64,000 nucleotides of DNA from Arenicola marina (Eukaryota; Annelida; Polychaeta; Arenicolidae), in assembly GCA_964019135.1 (NCBI GenBank), contig OZ025250.1, positions 46,841,174 through 46,905,173 of the forward strand. The letters are read 5' to 3'. The position numbers and the translations under genes were made by a program. The notes under the pieces were generated by a model. The model was not told the DNA's origin. It searched no databases and worked only from the letters and a program-made list of their open reading frames with translations. Below, one piece after another: positions 11,456-21,828 of the stretch (positions within the stretch are counted from its first letter, which is position 1; each line of letters opens with the position of its first letter).

Positions 11456-12578
11456 CCTTTTTCTGTTTGGCCCCTCCTGGTACTCCCATTCCATGTTTAG
11501 CCCCACCTGGTACTTCCATTTCCTGCCTGGCACCTCCTGGTACTTCCATTCCCTGCTTAGGCCCACCTGTTACTTCCTTTCCCTGTTTAGCACCGCCTGG
11601 TACTCCCAGTCCCTGTTTGTTCCCACCTGTTACTTTCGTTCCCTGCTTAGGCCCACCTGGTACTTCCATTCCCTGTTTAGCCCCACCTGGTACTCCCATT
11701 CCCTGTTGAGCCCCTCCTGGTACTTCCATTTCCTCTCTGGTCCCTCCTGTTTAGCCCCACCTGGTACTTCTTTTCCCTGTTTAGCCCCACCTGGTACTTC
11801 CATTCCCTGTCTGGTCCCTCCTGGTACTTCCGTTCCCTGCTTAGCCCATCCTGGAACTTTAATTTCCTGTCTGGTCCCTCCTGGTACTCCCATTTCCTGT
11901 CTAGCCCCACCTGGCACTTCCATTTCCTGTCTGGCACCTCCAGGTACTTCCATTCCCTGTTTAGCCCCTCCTGGTACTTCCATTCCCTGTTTAGCCCCTC
12001 CTGGTATTTCCATTCTCTGTTTAGCCCCTCCTGGTACTTCCATTCCCTGTTTAGCCCCTCCTGGTACTTCCATTCCCTGTTTAGCCCCTCCTGGTACTCC
12101 CATTCCCTGTTTAGCCCCACCTGGTACTCCCATTTCCTGTTGAGCCCCTCCTGGTACTTCCATTCCCTGTTTAGCCCCACCTGGTAATTCCATTTCCCGT
12201 CTGGTCCCTCCTGGTACTTCCTTTCCCTGTTTAGCCCCTCCTGGTAATTCCGTTTCCTGTTTAGGCCCACCTGGTACTTCCATTTCCTGTCTGGCACCTC
12301 CTGGTACTTCCATTCCCTCTTTAGCCCGACCTGGTACTTCATTTCCCTGTTTAGCCCCTCCTGGTACTTCCATTCCCTGTTTAGCCCCACCTGGTACTTC
12401 CATTTCCTATCTGGCACCTCCTGGTACTTCCATTCACTGTTTAGCCCCTCCTGGTACTTCATTTCCCTGTTTAGCCCCTCCTGGTAATTCCGTTCCCTGT
12501 TTAGCCCCTCCTGGTACTTCCATTCCCTGTTTAGCCCCTCCTGGTACTTCCGCTCCCTGGTTGGTATCTCCTGGCACT
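11456..12578. repeat. Minisatellite, 30-bp unit, about 37 copies
   Basis: The unit is TACTTCCATTCCCTGTTTAG followed by CCCCTCCTGG. Variants include TTTCCTGTCTGGCACC and GTTCCCACCTG. Because 30 is divisible by three, long frames open on both strands (for example 257 codons on the minus strand reading a 10-residue EVPGGAKQGM repeat). Open frames on both strands together with array structure argue against coding. Confidence 0.95.
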
Positions 12579-12581
12579 CAG

Positions 12582-12841
12582 GGCCGGCCCGGTAGCTCAG
12601 TGGGTTAGAGCGCTCGCATTGAGTGCTCTGGCCACCTCAGAGATTAAAGGCACGTGGATCGATGGTCCGAGCGCCGCTGTGGCCATGTCTGGGTGGTCGC
12701 AGGATAAGCATCCTAATATGTCCTTCTTCGCAAAGAGTAGGGTGTTACCCCTGGGTACATGGCTCCACTCTACTTTCCTTCTCCCATTGACGCGATATGA
12801 CCAAACGTGGTTAAAACGTCCTAAATATACAAATAACCAAT
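12582..12841 (+). mobile_element. tRNA-derived SINE, copy 1
   Basis: The head reads GGTAGCTCAGTGGGTTAGAG, a canonical RNA polymerase III box A. A weak box-B-like GGTCCGAGCGCC follows near 12664. The body (GCTGTGGCCATG, GGTCGCAGGATA, CTTCGCAAAGAGTA, CATGGCTCCAC, CTTTCCTTCTCCCATTGACG, ATATGACCAAACGTGG) is repeated at 32540-32707, so this is an interspersed family. It sits directly after the 30-bp array. It cannot be a functional tRNA gene because the cloverleaf is not completed. Confidence 0.75.
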
Positions 12842-12933
12842 CTCCTGGCAGCAACCCGCTGTCATGACATCGCGCGATTCCTCCCGCCACCCACAGTACG
12901 CTACAGGCGGACAGCTCGTTCACAGTTTACAGG

Positions 12934-13202
12934 AATAGACCGATCCAGGCTGCCAATAATTCAACGAAGAAACTGTTACTGTAACCTATCATGTAGTGAA
13001 AAAAGGTCTTCCACGTGTGTTGTGTCCGACAAGTCGGACAAATAAAGCAGCATGCCATTTTGTTGTCATTTTGTCAGTTTCAGAGATGAGTACTTCTCAC
13101 TTGCACCCACCATCAGCTATGATTGTCAATTTTATATTCATGATTAAGGAAAAGAACTCAAGCGTGGGCGGGGCTTAGTGTCGGAGTGTGAATTGGTCTA
13201 TT
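12934..13202. mobile_element. Candidate MITE with AATAGACC terminal inverted repeats
   Basis: The left end AATAGACCGAT and right end AATTGGTCTATT are near-perfect inverted repeats 269 bp apart, enclosing non-coding sequence. No convincing target-site duplication was found. Size and structure fit a non-autonomous DNA transposon. Chance pairing of an 11-12 bp repeat cannot be ruled out. Confidence 0.45.
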
Positions 13203-14729
13203 ATGAGAGACCCTGTTGCAATGGGCCCCTACCTTATTTTGTGTATTCTCACTGTAGAAAAACCACAGTAGTCAATTTCAATGGTCAGTAGATTTCAAGC
13301 GTCACTTTAACAGAGCGGCGATATCTACTGGTCACCATATTGCAGGATATGCATTGTCAAATAGACCCACAATCGAGCAATCTTATGTCAGCTCTTTCGG
13401 TTGATCTATATGTTCAACTGTCAACTGTTCAACTGGGCTGAGCCGTCCAGACCTCTACCTTAAAAACAACACACCCATAGCCTGCGATCTGATAACGTTC
13501 TATACGAATCCGTGTCAGTGAGGGGTTCTCAAGCTCTTTCTAGTATGCCATTGACACTTGGAGGGGATTATCTGATATATGATTGGATGATGTGCTATGT
13601 GGTGATCTCCAACCAGGTGGCGCTCTATATGTTACACATATGGTATATATGTTACCTGACCTACCCGTGACATTCACCGACTTGCGACAGGGCGCGGAAA
13701 AATTTGTTGGACGCATTAGCATCAAACACAATTCGGACTAGACTAACTCAAGGTAGGTTGGCAAACAGTGATGTGCAAATATGGCCCAAACACACCATTC
13801 GAATGCAAAGAAACTCAACTCTGTCTCCACCGTAAAATTATGTTTTCGTCAGCAAAGCCGACCATCAACCCAGTGCGGCTGTCACACCGACCCGACCGTC
13901 AGGCCAGTCCGGCCGTCACACCAACCGTCAGCCCAGTGCGGTCGTCACACCAATCGTCAGCCCAGTGCGGCTGTCACGCCGACCAGACCGTCAGTTCGGT
14001 GCGGCAGATAATATGTTATGTCCTCATATGTTATGTCCTTATATGTTATGTGATGAATTACGACAGGCCACTTCATCGCTCACAGGCTCGCACTAAAGTG
14101 GCAGCAGACACCAGCCTTTTTGCCGGTGAAACGCACATGATGCCATAAAAAATGCAATTTCATAATAACATCTTTGCTGTTTTCACATTTCTTTAAAACC
14201 AACATAACCACAAATCATTCGACTTTTTATTTGTGGCTTGCGTTTTTGCAAATAAATGTCTGATGTGCGAATCGCTGGGCTTCATAACGAGAGTCCAACG
14301 TCTACGCTGACCGCTTAGGCGCCATGATTGTTTTCAACGGTTGGTCTAATTGCCTTTTATCGTGGGCCTGAAAGCAAGCAATTGAAGACCGCATGTGATA
14401 AGCGGAGTGGGGCAACTAACATTGGACACTTCGGACTTTAGAGAACAACCGAAAACAATCCTTGCGACAGGGTGCTCTGACAAAAATGAGCGCTGAGTCT
14501 TTTACAAGAGTCACTGGGACAGATATTTTTGAATTATAAAAGGTTTTCAATTAGGCATATATAGGTGACAAGCACATGACATAATTGAGCTTTTTGTAAT
14601 TTGTATAAGAACTCTCACGATCGCTGTCTTTCAGCAAGCTGTCGGCTCTGACCTTTAGGCCATCTCTGGTAATGTGATGACATGTTATGGCCTGATATGT
14701 TTCAATGAGTGTTCTTTTCATTGCGCCAG
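13203..14729. other. Region upstream of the kinase exons
   Basis: No further kinase exon was recognised, though earlier exons probably exist because the first visible one begins only about 30 residues before the glycine loop. It contains a short array at 13840-14010 and a CTCF-like motif at 13609-13625. Confidence 0.4.
13840..14010. repeat. Short tandem repeat of about 31 bp, 4-5 degenerate copies
   Basis: Repeats of CAGCCCAGTGCGGCTGTCAC and ACCGACCGTCAG with substitutions and length variation. Confidence 0.7.
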
Positions 14730-16157
14730 ATGCAGACCTTGAGAGACGAGCTCGTAACGTTTGGTGTCAAAATCCTGGCGCGATCAGACGTAAAGGAAGG
14801 TCGGCAGATAGCCAGAGGAGGGTTTGGCAGAGTCCTCAGTGGTACCATGAAAGCTGGTGAGTGTTAGATTAGAGTGTAGAGGATATAAGGCAATTATCTT
14901 ACTCATGTGCACTGTGGATTATATTGGCAATAATCATGTTCCATAACGCGGTAAATGTTGTCAAGAAAGCCTTAACCACGCCGTTAAATATCGCCCGAAT
15001 TCTCAACGGTTCATGCTAAGACCATGTTGCAGCGGTAAGACTCCATTGTTAATGTACAACTCTCCTTAAGGGTTACTAGTCAAAAAATGTCAGAACTTCA
15101 AGTCTACCAGGGCGCACCTGCCCCCGCCCCCCCCCCCCCCCATTCTCTCGCAACCGCATTTACCAAAGATTGTCCATTTTGTTTAATTTCAGGTCTTCAG
15201 TTTAGTAGCTGAGATAAATTATCCCAATGTGGCGCATGTTTTGTGTTGTTCACTTTAATATCAACGATATATTGGCATGACCATTTTCATTATATAAAAC
15301 AAATTTCTGATTTTGTTTTCTATTCAGATAATTCCAGAATCGTCATCAAGCGGATGTTGGATGACGATGCCGTTCAACCGCTTTGCAAAGAAATTAAGCT
15401 CATCAGTAAGACAGCCCACCCCAATATTGTTCGTCTTCGGGGAGTGTGTCTTGAACCTTTCAGTCTTGTTTTGGAATTTCTTGAGTTCAATCTTGACGAA
15501 ATGAAGATTCCTGAGACCGAGGGTTCTCGAGAAGGTAGCACTCTGGCGGAGTTGTTGAGTGTTCTAGCAGAAGCAGACCTTATTGAAGAAGTTGGAGTTA
15601 AGCGAGGGGTGCTGCGTAAGGCAGCATTGGACATTGCCATGGGTTTGGCTTTCCTTCACCACAAAGACATCTGCCACAGAGACCTAAAGCCGGCTAACGT
15701 TTTGGTTAGGAATTCCGGGGAGTTAGTTATTTTCAAGCTCGCAGACTTTGGTGAAGCCAGGGCAAGACACCTCCAAACCGCGTCTCTTCTGCACAGTGTA
15801 ACAGAGCATGTACAACGGGGAACAAGGGTGTTCTTCGCACCAGAACAGCTCCTGGAAACCCTGGCATCGGCAGACATCACAGCTTTAAAGTGCGTGGACA
15901 TTTGGTGTTACGGCATGATCGTATTTTGCCTACTCTCGCCTGATTATGAGTTTCCCTGGAAAAGAGAACTGAAAAGTCAGAATAATCTTGACAATGTGTT
16001 GACGGCAATGACCGCCAATAAATTACCCCGGGGTTCAGACAAGTACAAGCACCTGCCGGAGGACACAGGCCTGGGCGACGTACATACACAGTGCTGCAGG
16101 TTTGATCCGGCAGAAAGGCCTGTGATCGACGTGGTGTTGGAGCTGCTCTCCAAGTAA
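14730..16157 (+). CDS. Protein kinase, two 3' exons (TKL/Ser-Thr type)
   Basis: Exons 14730-14856 and 15328-16157. The intron has GTGAGT and a TATTCAG acceptor, and phase 1 is kept on both sides. The join gives about 319 residues with a complete kinase domain. The glycine loop is ARGGFGRV, the ATP-anchoring Lys is in VIKRM, the alpha-C Glu is in CKEIKLI, the catalytic loop is HRDLKPANVLV, and the metal site is ADFGEAR. The activation segment ends in FFAPEQ, and the C-lobe has VDIWCYGMIVF and RFDPAERP. All key catalytic residues are present, so it should be active. HRDLKPAN points to a Ser/Thr or dual-specificity enzyme, and HPNIVRLRGVC resembles TKL kinases. An acidic insert, about residues 90-125, lies between the hinge and alpha-E. 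ATG at 14730 directly follows an acceptor AG (GCGCCAG), so the true start may be in an upstream exon. The stop is at 16155. Confidence 0.85.
15118..15141. repeat. Poly-C run in the kinase intron
   Basis: A long C homopolymer interrupted once by G lies inside the intron between the two kinase exons. Similar C runs occur elsewhere in the window, for example near 8850, 21743, 23480, 25670, 32019, 32881, 35404 and 36630. Confidence 0.8.
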
Positions 16158-16282
16158 GCACAACCAATTTCCGTATGGGAGAAGGAGGGGGTGGGGGGGG
16201 GCAAGATTACGTCAGAGTGATCCGGGTCGGAGTAGGTCGGAGTGGTGAGGGTTGCGGTGGTCGGAGTGTTCCGGTGTAGCAT

Positions 16283-16500
16283 GATAACCTGTCCGCCGTG
16301 ATAAAGTGTCCGGCTGGCGTGTGCGCATGCGCAGCGAATGGGGTTGTTATGTAAATAGCCCATGTATGTTAGGTTTAGGGTAGTGATAGGATTAGGTTAG
16401 TGCCAGGGTTAGGATTAGGGTTTGTGTTAGGGTTCTGGTTAGGTTAAGTGGCATGAAAGAAGCGTGGCCGGACAGGTTATCACGGCCGGGACAGGTTATT
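16283..16500. mobile_element. MITE with long terminal inverted repeats inside the 25-bp array
   Basis: The left arm ATAACCTGTCCGCCGTGATA continues into GTGTCCGGCTGGCG. The right arm (CGTGGCCGGACAGG, TTATCACGGCCGGG, ACAGGTTAT) is its inverse complement over roughly 35 bp, with a few mismatches. The element is about 217 bp. Array sequence is found on both sides (16208-16276 and from 16507), so the element inserted into an existing array. Its interior holds degenerate TTAGGG-like repeats. Confidence 0.7.
16367..16450. repeat. Degenerate TTAGGG-like repeats inside the MITE
   Basis: Several TTAGGTTTAGGG, GGTTAGG, TTAGGGTT and GGTTAGGTTAAG segments sit within about 85 bp. They resemble telomeric TTAGGG repeats but are too irregular to be a telomere. 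They are part of the MITE interior. Confidence 0.55.
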
Positions 16501-19500
16501 ATGTTACAGGTCAGGGTAGGTCGAAGTGGTCCGTGTCCGGGTAGATAGGAGTGGTCCCGGTCGGGGTAGGTCGGTGTGGTCCGTTTCCTGATAGGTCGGA
16601 GTGGTCCGTGTCGAATAAGGTCGGAGTGGTCCGGGACGGAGCAGGTCGGAGTGGCTTGTGTCGGGGAAGGTCGGAGTGGTCCTTTTCATGGAAAGTCGGA
16701 GTGGTCCGGGTGGGATTGGGTCGGAGTGGTTCGGGTCGGGGTAGGTCGGAGTGGTTCGTGCCGAGGAAGGTCGGAGTAGTCCGTGTTGTGGTAAGTCGGA
16801 GTGGTCCGGGTGGGATTGGGTCGGTGTGGTCCGTGTCCGAGTAGGTCGGTGTGGTGCGTGTCGGGGAAGGTCGGAGTGGCCCGTTTCGGGAAAGGTTAGA
16901 GTGGTCCGGGTCGGGGAGGGTCGGAGTGGTCCGGGTCGGAGTATGTCGGATTGGTCCGTGTCGGGGAAGGTCGGAGTGGTCCGGGTCGGAGTAGGTCGGA
17001 GTGGTCCTTGTCGGAGTGGTCCGTGCCGGGGTAGGTCGGAGTGATCCGGGTCGGGGAAGGTCGCAGTAGTCCGGGTCGGAGTGGTCCGTGTCGGGGTAGG
17101 TCGGAGTGGTCCGGGTCGGGGAAGGTCGGAGTGGTCCGGGTTGGAGTATGTCGAATTAGTCCGTGACGGGGTAGGTCGGGGTGATCTGGGTCGGGGAAGG
17201 TCGGAGTGGTCCGTGCCCGGGAAGGCCGGCGTGGTCCTTTTCTAGGAAACTTGGAGTGGTCCGTGTCGGGGTAGGTCGGAGTGGTCCCGGTCGGGGAAGG
17301 TCGGAGTGGTACGGGTTGGAGTATGTCGGATTAGTCCGTGTCGGGGTAGGTCGGAGTGGCCCGTTTCGGAGTGCATCGGAGTGGTTCGGGTCGGGGTAGG
17401 TCGGAGTGGTACGTGTCGGGGTAGGTCGGAATGGCCCGTTTCGGGGAGTGTTGGAGTGGGCCGGGTCGGAGTATGGCGGAGTGGTCCGGGTCGGAGTAGG
17501 TCGGAGCAGTCCTTTTCGGGGAAGGTTAAAGCGGTCCGGGTCGGAGTAGGTCGGAGTGGTACGTGTCGGGGTAGGTCGGAGTGGTCCGTGTCGGGGTAGG
17601 TCGGAGTGGTCCGGGTCGGGGAAGGTCGGAGTGGTCCGGGTCGAAGTGGTCCGTGTCGGGGTAGGTCGGAGTGGTTCGGGTCGGGGAAGGTCGGAGTGGT
17701 CCGGGTTGGAGTATGTCGGATTAGTCCGTGTCGGGGTAGGTCGGATTGGTCCGTGTCGGGGAAGCTCGGAGTGGTCTGGGTCGGGGAAGGTCGGAGTTGT
17801 CCTTTTCCAGAAAGGTCGGAGTGGTCCGGGAAGGGTGGGTCGGAGGTGTTCGGGTCGATGTAGGTCGGTGTGATGCGTGTCGGGGAAGGTCGGAGTGGCT
17901 CGTTACAGCGAATGTTGGAGTGGTCCGTGTCGGAGAAAGTCAGAGTGGTCCGGGTTGGGGTAGGTCGGAGTGGTCCTTTTCAAGGAAATTTGGAGTGGTC
18001 CGAGTCCGAGTAGGTCGGAGTGGTCCTTTTCGAGAAAAGTCGGAGTGGTCCGTGTCGGGGTAGGTCGGAGTGGCCCGTTTCGGGGATTGTTGGAGTGGTC
18101 CGGGTCGGAGTATGTCGGAGTGGTCCGGGTCGGAGTAGGTCGGAGTGGCCCGTTTCGGGGATTGTTGGAGTGGTCCGGGTCGGAGTATGTCGGAGTGGTC
18201 CGGGTCGGAGTAGGTCGGAGTGGCCCGTTTCGGGGATTGTTGGAGTGGTCCGGGTCGGAGTATGTCGGAGTGGTCCGGGTCGGAGTATGTCGGAGTGGTC
18301 CGGGTCGGGGAAGGTCGGAGTGGTCCGTGTCGGAGTGGTCCGTGTCGGGGTAGGTCGGAGTGGTCCGGGTCGGGGAAGGTCGGAGTGGTCCGGGTCGGGG
18401 AAGGTCGGAGTGGTCCGGGTTGGAGTATGTCGGATTAGTCCGTGTCGGGGTAGGTCGGATTGGTCCGTGTCGGGGAAGCTCGGAGTGGTCTGGGTCGGGG
18501 AAGGTCGGAGTTGTCCTTTTCGAGGAAGGTCGGAGTGGTCCGGGAAGGGTTGGGTCGGAGGTGTTCGGGTCGATGTAAGTCGGTGTGATGCGTGTCGGGG
18601 AAGGTCGGAGTGGCCTGTTACAGCGAATGTTGGAGTGGTCCGTGTCGGAGAAAGTCGAAGTGGTCCGGGTCCGAGTAGGTCGGAGTGGTCCTTTTCGAGA
18701 AAAGTCGGAGTGCATCGGAGTGGTTCGGGTCGGGCTAGGTCGGAGTGGTCCGGGTCGGGGTAGGTTGGAGCGGTCCGGGTCGGGGTAGGTCGGAGTGGTC
18801 CGGGTTGGAGTGGTCCGGGTCGGGGTGGGTCGGATTTGTCCGGGTCGGGTTGGGTCGGAGTGGTCCGGATCGGGGTAGGTCGGAGTGGTCCGGGTCGGAG
18901 TGGTCCGGGTCGGGGTAGATCGGAGTGGTCCGGGTCGGGGTAGGTCGGTGTGGTCCGGGTCGGGGTAGGTCGGAGTGGTCCGGGTCGGAGTGATCCGGGT
19001 CGGTGTGGTCCGGGTCGGAGTAGGTCGGAGTGGTCCGGGTCGGAGTGGTCCGAGTCGGGGTTGGTCAGAGTGGTTCGGGTCGGAGTGGTCCGGTTCGGGG
19101 TAGGTCGGAGTGGTCCGGGTCGGGGTAGGTCTCAGTGGTCCGGGTCGGAGTGGTCCGGGTCGGGGTAGGTCGGAGTGGTCCGGGTCGGAGTGCTCCGGGT
19201 CGGGGTGGGTCGGATTTTTCCGGATCGGGGTAGGTCGGTGTGGTCCGGGTCGGAGTGGTCCGGGTCGGAGTGGTCCGGGTTGGAGTATGTCGGATTAGTC
19301 CGTGTCGGGGTAGGTCGGATTGGTCCGTGTCAGGGAAGGTCGGAGTGGTCCGGGTTGGAGTATGTCGGATTAGTCCGTGTCGGGGAAGGTCGGAGTGGTC
19401 CGTGTCCGGGAAGGTCGGAGTGGTCCGGGTTGGAGCATGTCGGATTAGTCCGTGTCGGGGAAGGTCGGAGTGGTCCGTGTCCGGGAAGGTCGCCGTGGTC

Positions 19501-21225
19501 CTTTTCTAGGAAAGTTGGAGTGGTCCGGGTCGGGGTTGGTCGGAGTGGTCCGGGTCGGGGTAGGTCGGTGTGGTCCGGGTCGGGGAAGGTCCGAGTGGTC
19601 CGGGTCGGGGAAGGTCGGTGTGGTCCGGGTCGGGGAAGGTCGGAGTGGTCCGGGTCGGGGTAGGTCTGTGTGGTCCGGGTCGGGGAAGGTCGGAGTGGTC
19701 CGGGTCGGGGAAGGTCGGAGTGGTCCGGGTCGGTGTGGTCCGTGTCGGGGTAGGTCGGAGTGGCCCGTTTCGGAGTGCATCGGAGTGGTTCGGGTCGGGG
19801 TAGGTCGGAATGGTACGTGTCGGGGTAGGTCGGAGTGGCCCGTTTCGGGGAGTGTTTGAGTGGTCCGGGTCGGAGTATGTCGGAGTGGTCCGGGTCGGAG
19901 TAGGTCGGAGTGGTCCGTTTCGGGGTAGGTCGGAGCAGTCCTTTTCGGGGAAGGTTAGAGCGGTCCGGGTCGGAGTAGGTCGGAGTGGTACGTGTCGGGG
20001 TAGGTCGGAGTGGTCCGTGTCGGGGTAGGTCGGAGTGGTCCGGGTCGGGAAAGGTCGGAGTGGTCCGGGTCGGAGTGGTCCGTGTTGGGGTAGGTCGGAT
20101 TGGTCCGGGTCGGGGAAGGTCGGAGTGGTCCGGGTTGGAGTATGTCGGATTAGTCCGTGTCGGGGTAGGTCGGATTGGTCCGTGTCGGGGAAGGTCGGAG
20201 TGGTCCGGGTCGGGGAATGTGCGAGTGGTCCGGATCGGAGTGGTCCGTGTCAGAGAAGGTCGGAGTGGTCCGGGTCGGGGAAGGTCGGAGTGGTCCGTGT
20301 CGGGGAAGGTCGGAGTTGTCCTTTTCGAGGAAGGTCGGATTGGTCCGGGAAGGGTTGGGTCGGAGTGGTTCGGGTCGATGTAGGTCGGTGTGATGCGTGT
20401 CGGGGAAGGTCGGAGTGGCCCGTTACAGCGAATGTTGGAGTGGTCCGTGTCGGAGAAAGTCGGAGTGGTCCGGGTTGGGGTAGGTCGGAGTGGTCCTTTT
20501 CAAGGAAAGTTGGAGTGGTCCGGGTCCGAGTAGGTCGGAGTGGTCCTTTTCGAGAAAAGTTGGAGTGGATCGGAGTGGTTCGGGTCGGGGTAGGTCGGAG
20601 TGGTACGTGTCCGGGTAGGTCGGAGTGGTTCGGGTCGGGGTAGGTCGGAGTGGCCCGTTTCGGAGTGCATCGGAGTGGTTCGGGTCGGGGTAGGTCGGAG
20701 TGGTACGTGTCGGGGTAGGTCGGAGTGGCCCGTTTCGGCGATTGTTGGAGTGGTCCGGGTCGGAGTATGTCGGAGTGGTCCGGGTCGGAGTGCATCGGAG
20801 TGGTTCGGGTCGAGGTAAGTCAGAGTGGTACGTGTCGGGGTAGGTCGGAGTGGCCCGTTTTGGAGTGCATCGGAGTGGTTTGGGTCGGGGTAGGTCGGAG
20901 TGGTACGTGTCGGGGTAGGTCGGAGTGGCCCGTTTCGGCGATTGTTGGAGTGGTCCGGGTCGGGGTAGGTCGAAGTGGTTCGGGTCGGGTCGGAGTGGCC
21001 CGTTTCGGAGTGCATCATTTGTGGTCCTTATCGGGGAAGGACAGGGTGGTCCGTTTCGGGGAAGGTTGGAGTGGTACGGGTCGGAGTAGGTCGGAGAGGT
21101 CCGGGTCGGAGTAGGTCGGAGTGGGCCGTTTCGGGAAAGGTTAGAGCGGTCCTGGTCGGAATAGGTCGGAGTGGTGAGGGTTGGGGTAGGTGAGAGTGGT
21201 CCGCGTCGGGGTAGGTCGGACCTGG

Positions 21226-21824
21226 TACCTGGTACATACCTCTCTGACCACGCCCGTAAACGGGAGGGACCGGTGGCTCAAATTGAACGTCCTAACAAAA
21301 TAAATATGCAGTTCCCGTCATGCTGCGCAGTCATTTCTTTGGTCGATAGTGTATTTTCTTGTACTCCGAGCGAGTTGTGTCAATCTCGCTTTCGTTTTCA
21401 ATGCTCCGCAATTCGCCGGAAGTAAACAAACGTAGCGTGATCACTCGCTGCCGGGCGGCGCATGCTGTGCATTTTCATGTATTTGGATACGATATTATTA
21501 AAGAATCATCTTATGCTAATGTGCAACTGTAAAATTCGAGTCGAAGAGTGTTTCGACATGGCAAAGTACTACACAAAGGACAGATGCAGGTGATCAATGA
21601 AATGTAACCTAAATAAACCGGATCCCACGGAATGCACAACTTTACAAATTCACAGCCACTGAACAAGTGGTACATTTCGTGGCTTTAGACCACTAGCATG
21701 TAACTTAAGGAACCCTACAAAACCCAGCAATGTATTAAGTACCCCCCCCCCCCCACCCTCAAGTAGGGGGGCTGGGTCATCAATATTTGTGACATTTATT
21801 TCACGCTGCTGTTGTTGTTCACAG
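21226..21824. other. Spacer upstream of the NHL gene, possible promoter region
   Basis: Non-repetitive sequence containing AATAAATATG, a CpG-rich stretch (21420-21470) and a poly-C run with a C-rich tail near 21742-21762. A promoter here is plausible for the downstream gene, but no TATA or initiator element can be assigned. Confidence 0.35.
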
Positions 21825-21828
21825 CATT

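Larger units (their letters stand above)
16208..21225. repeat. 5-kb minisatellite, about 25-bp unit, with higher-order structure
   Basis: The basic unit is GTCGGAGTGGTCCGGGTCGG plus GGTAG, with variants in which GGGTCGG becomes GTGTCGG, CTTTTCGA or CCCGTTTCGG. A 75-bp trimer ('CCCGTTTCGGGGATTGTTGG' type) is repeated three times near 18060-18280. A longer block carrying GGGAAGGG, TGATGCGTGTCGG and TTACAGCGAATG recurs at about 17700-17960, 18410-18680 and 20130-20500. The strand is strongly purine-rich (G/A/T with little C). Frames on both strands encode a ubiquitous short repeat and are not counted as genes. A MITE interrupts it near its left end. Confidence 0.95.

Noticed and set aside
11391-12462. 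Collagen-like frame on the minus strand (PGG-type repeat)
   Set aside because: It is not a true Gly-x-y series and comes from the 30-bp array; the plus strand is open as well.
12590-12665. Functional tRNA gene
   Set aside because: Box A is good, but the cloverleaf is not completed and the sequence continues into a SINE body shared with another locus.
16367-16450. Interstitial telomere
   Set aside because: The TTAGGG-like units are irregular and confined to the interior of a MITE.
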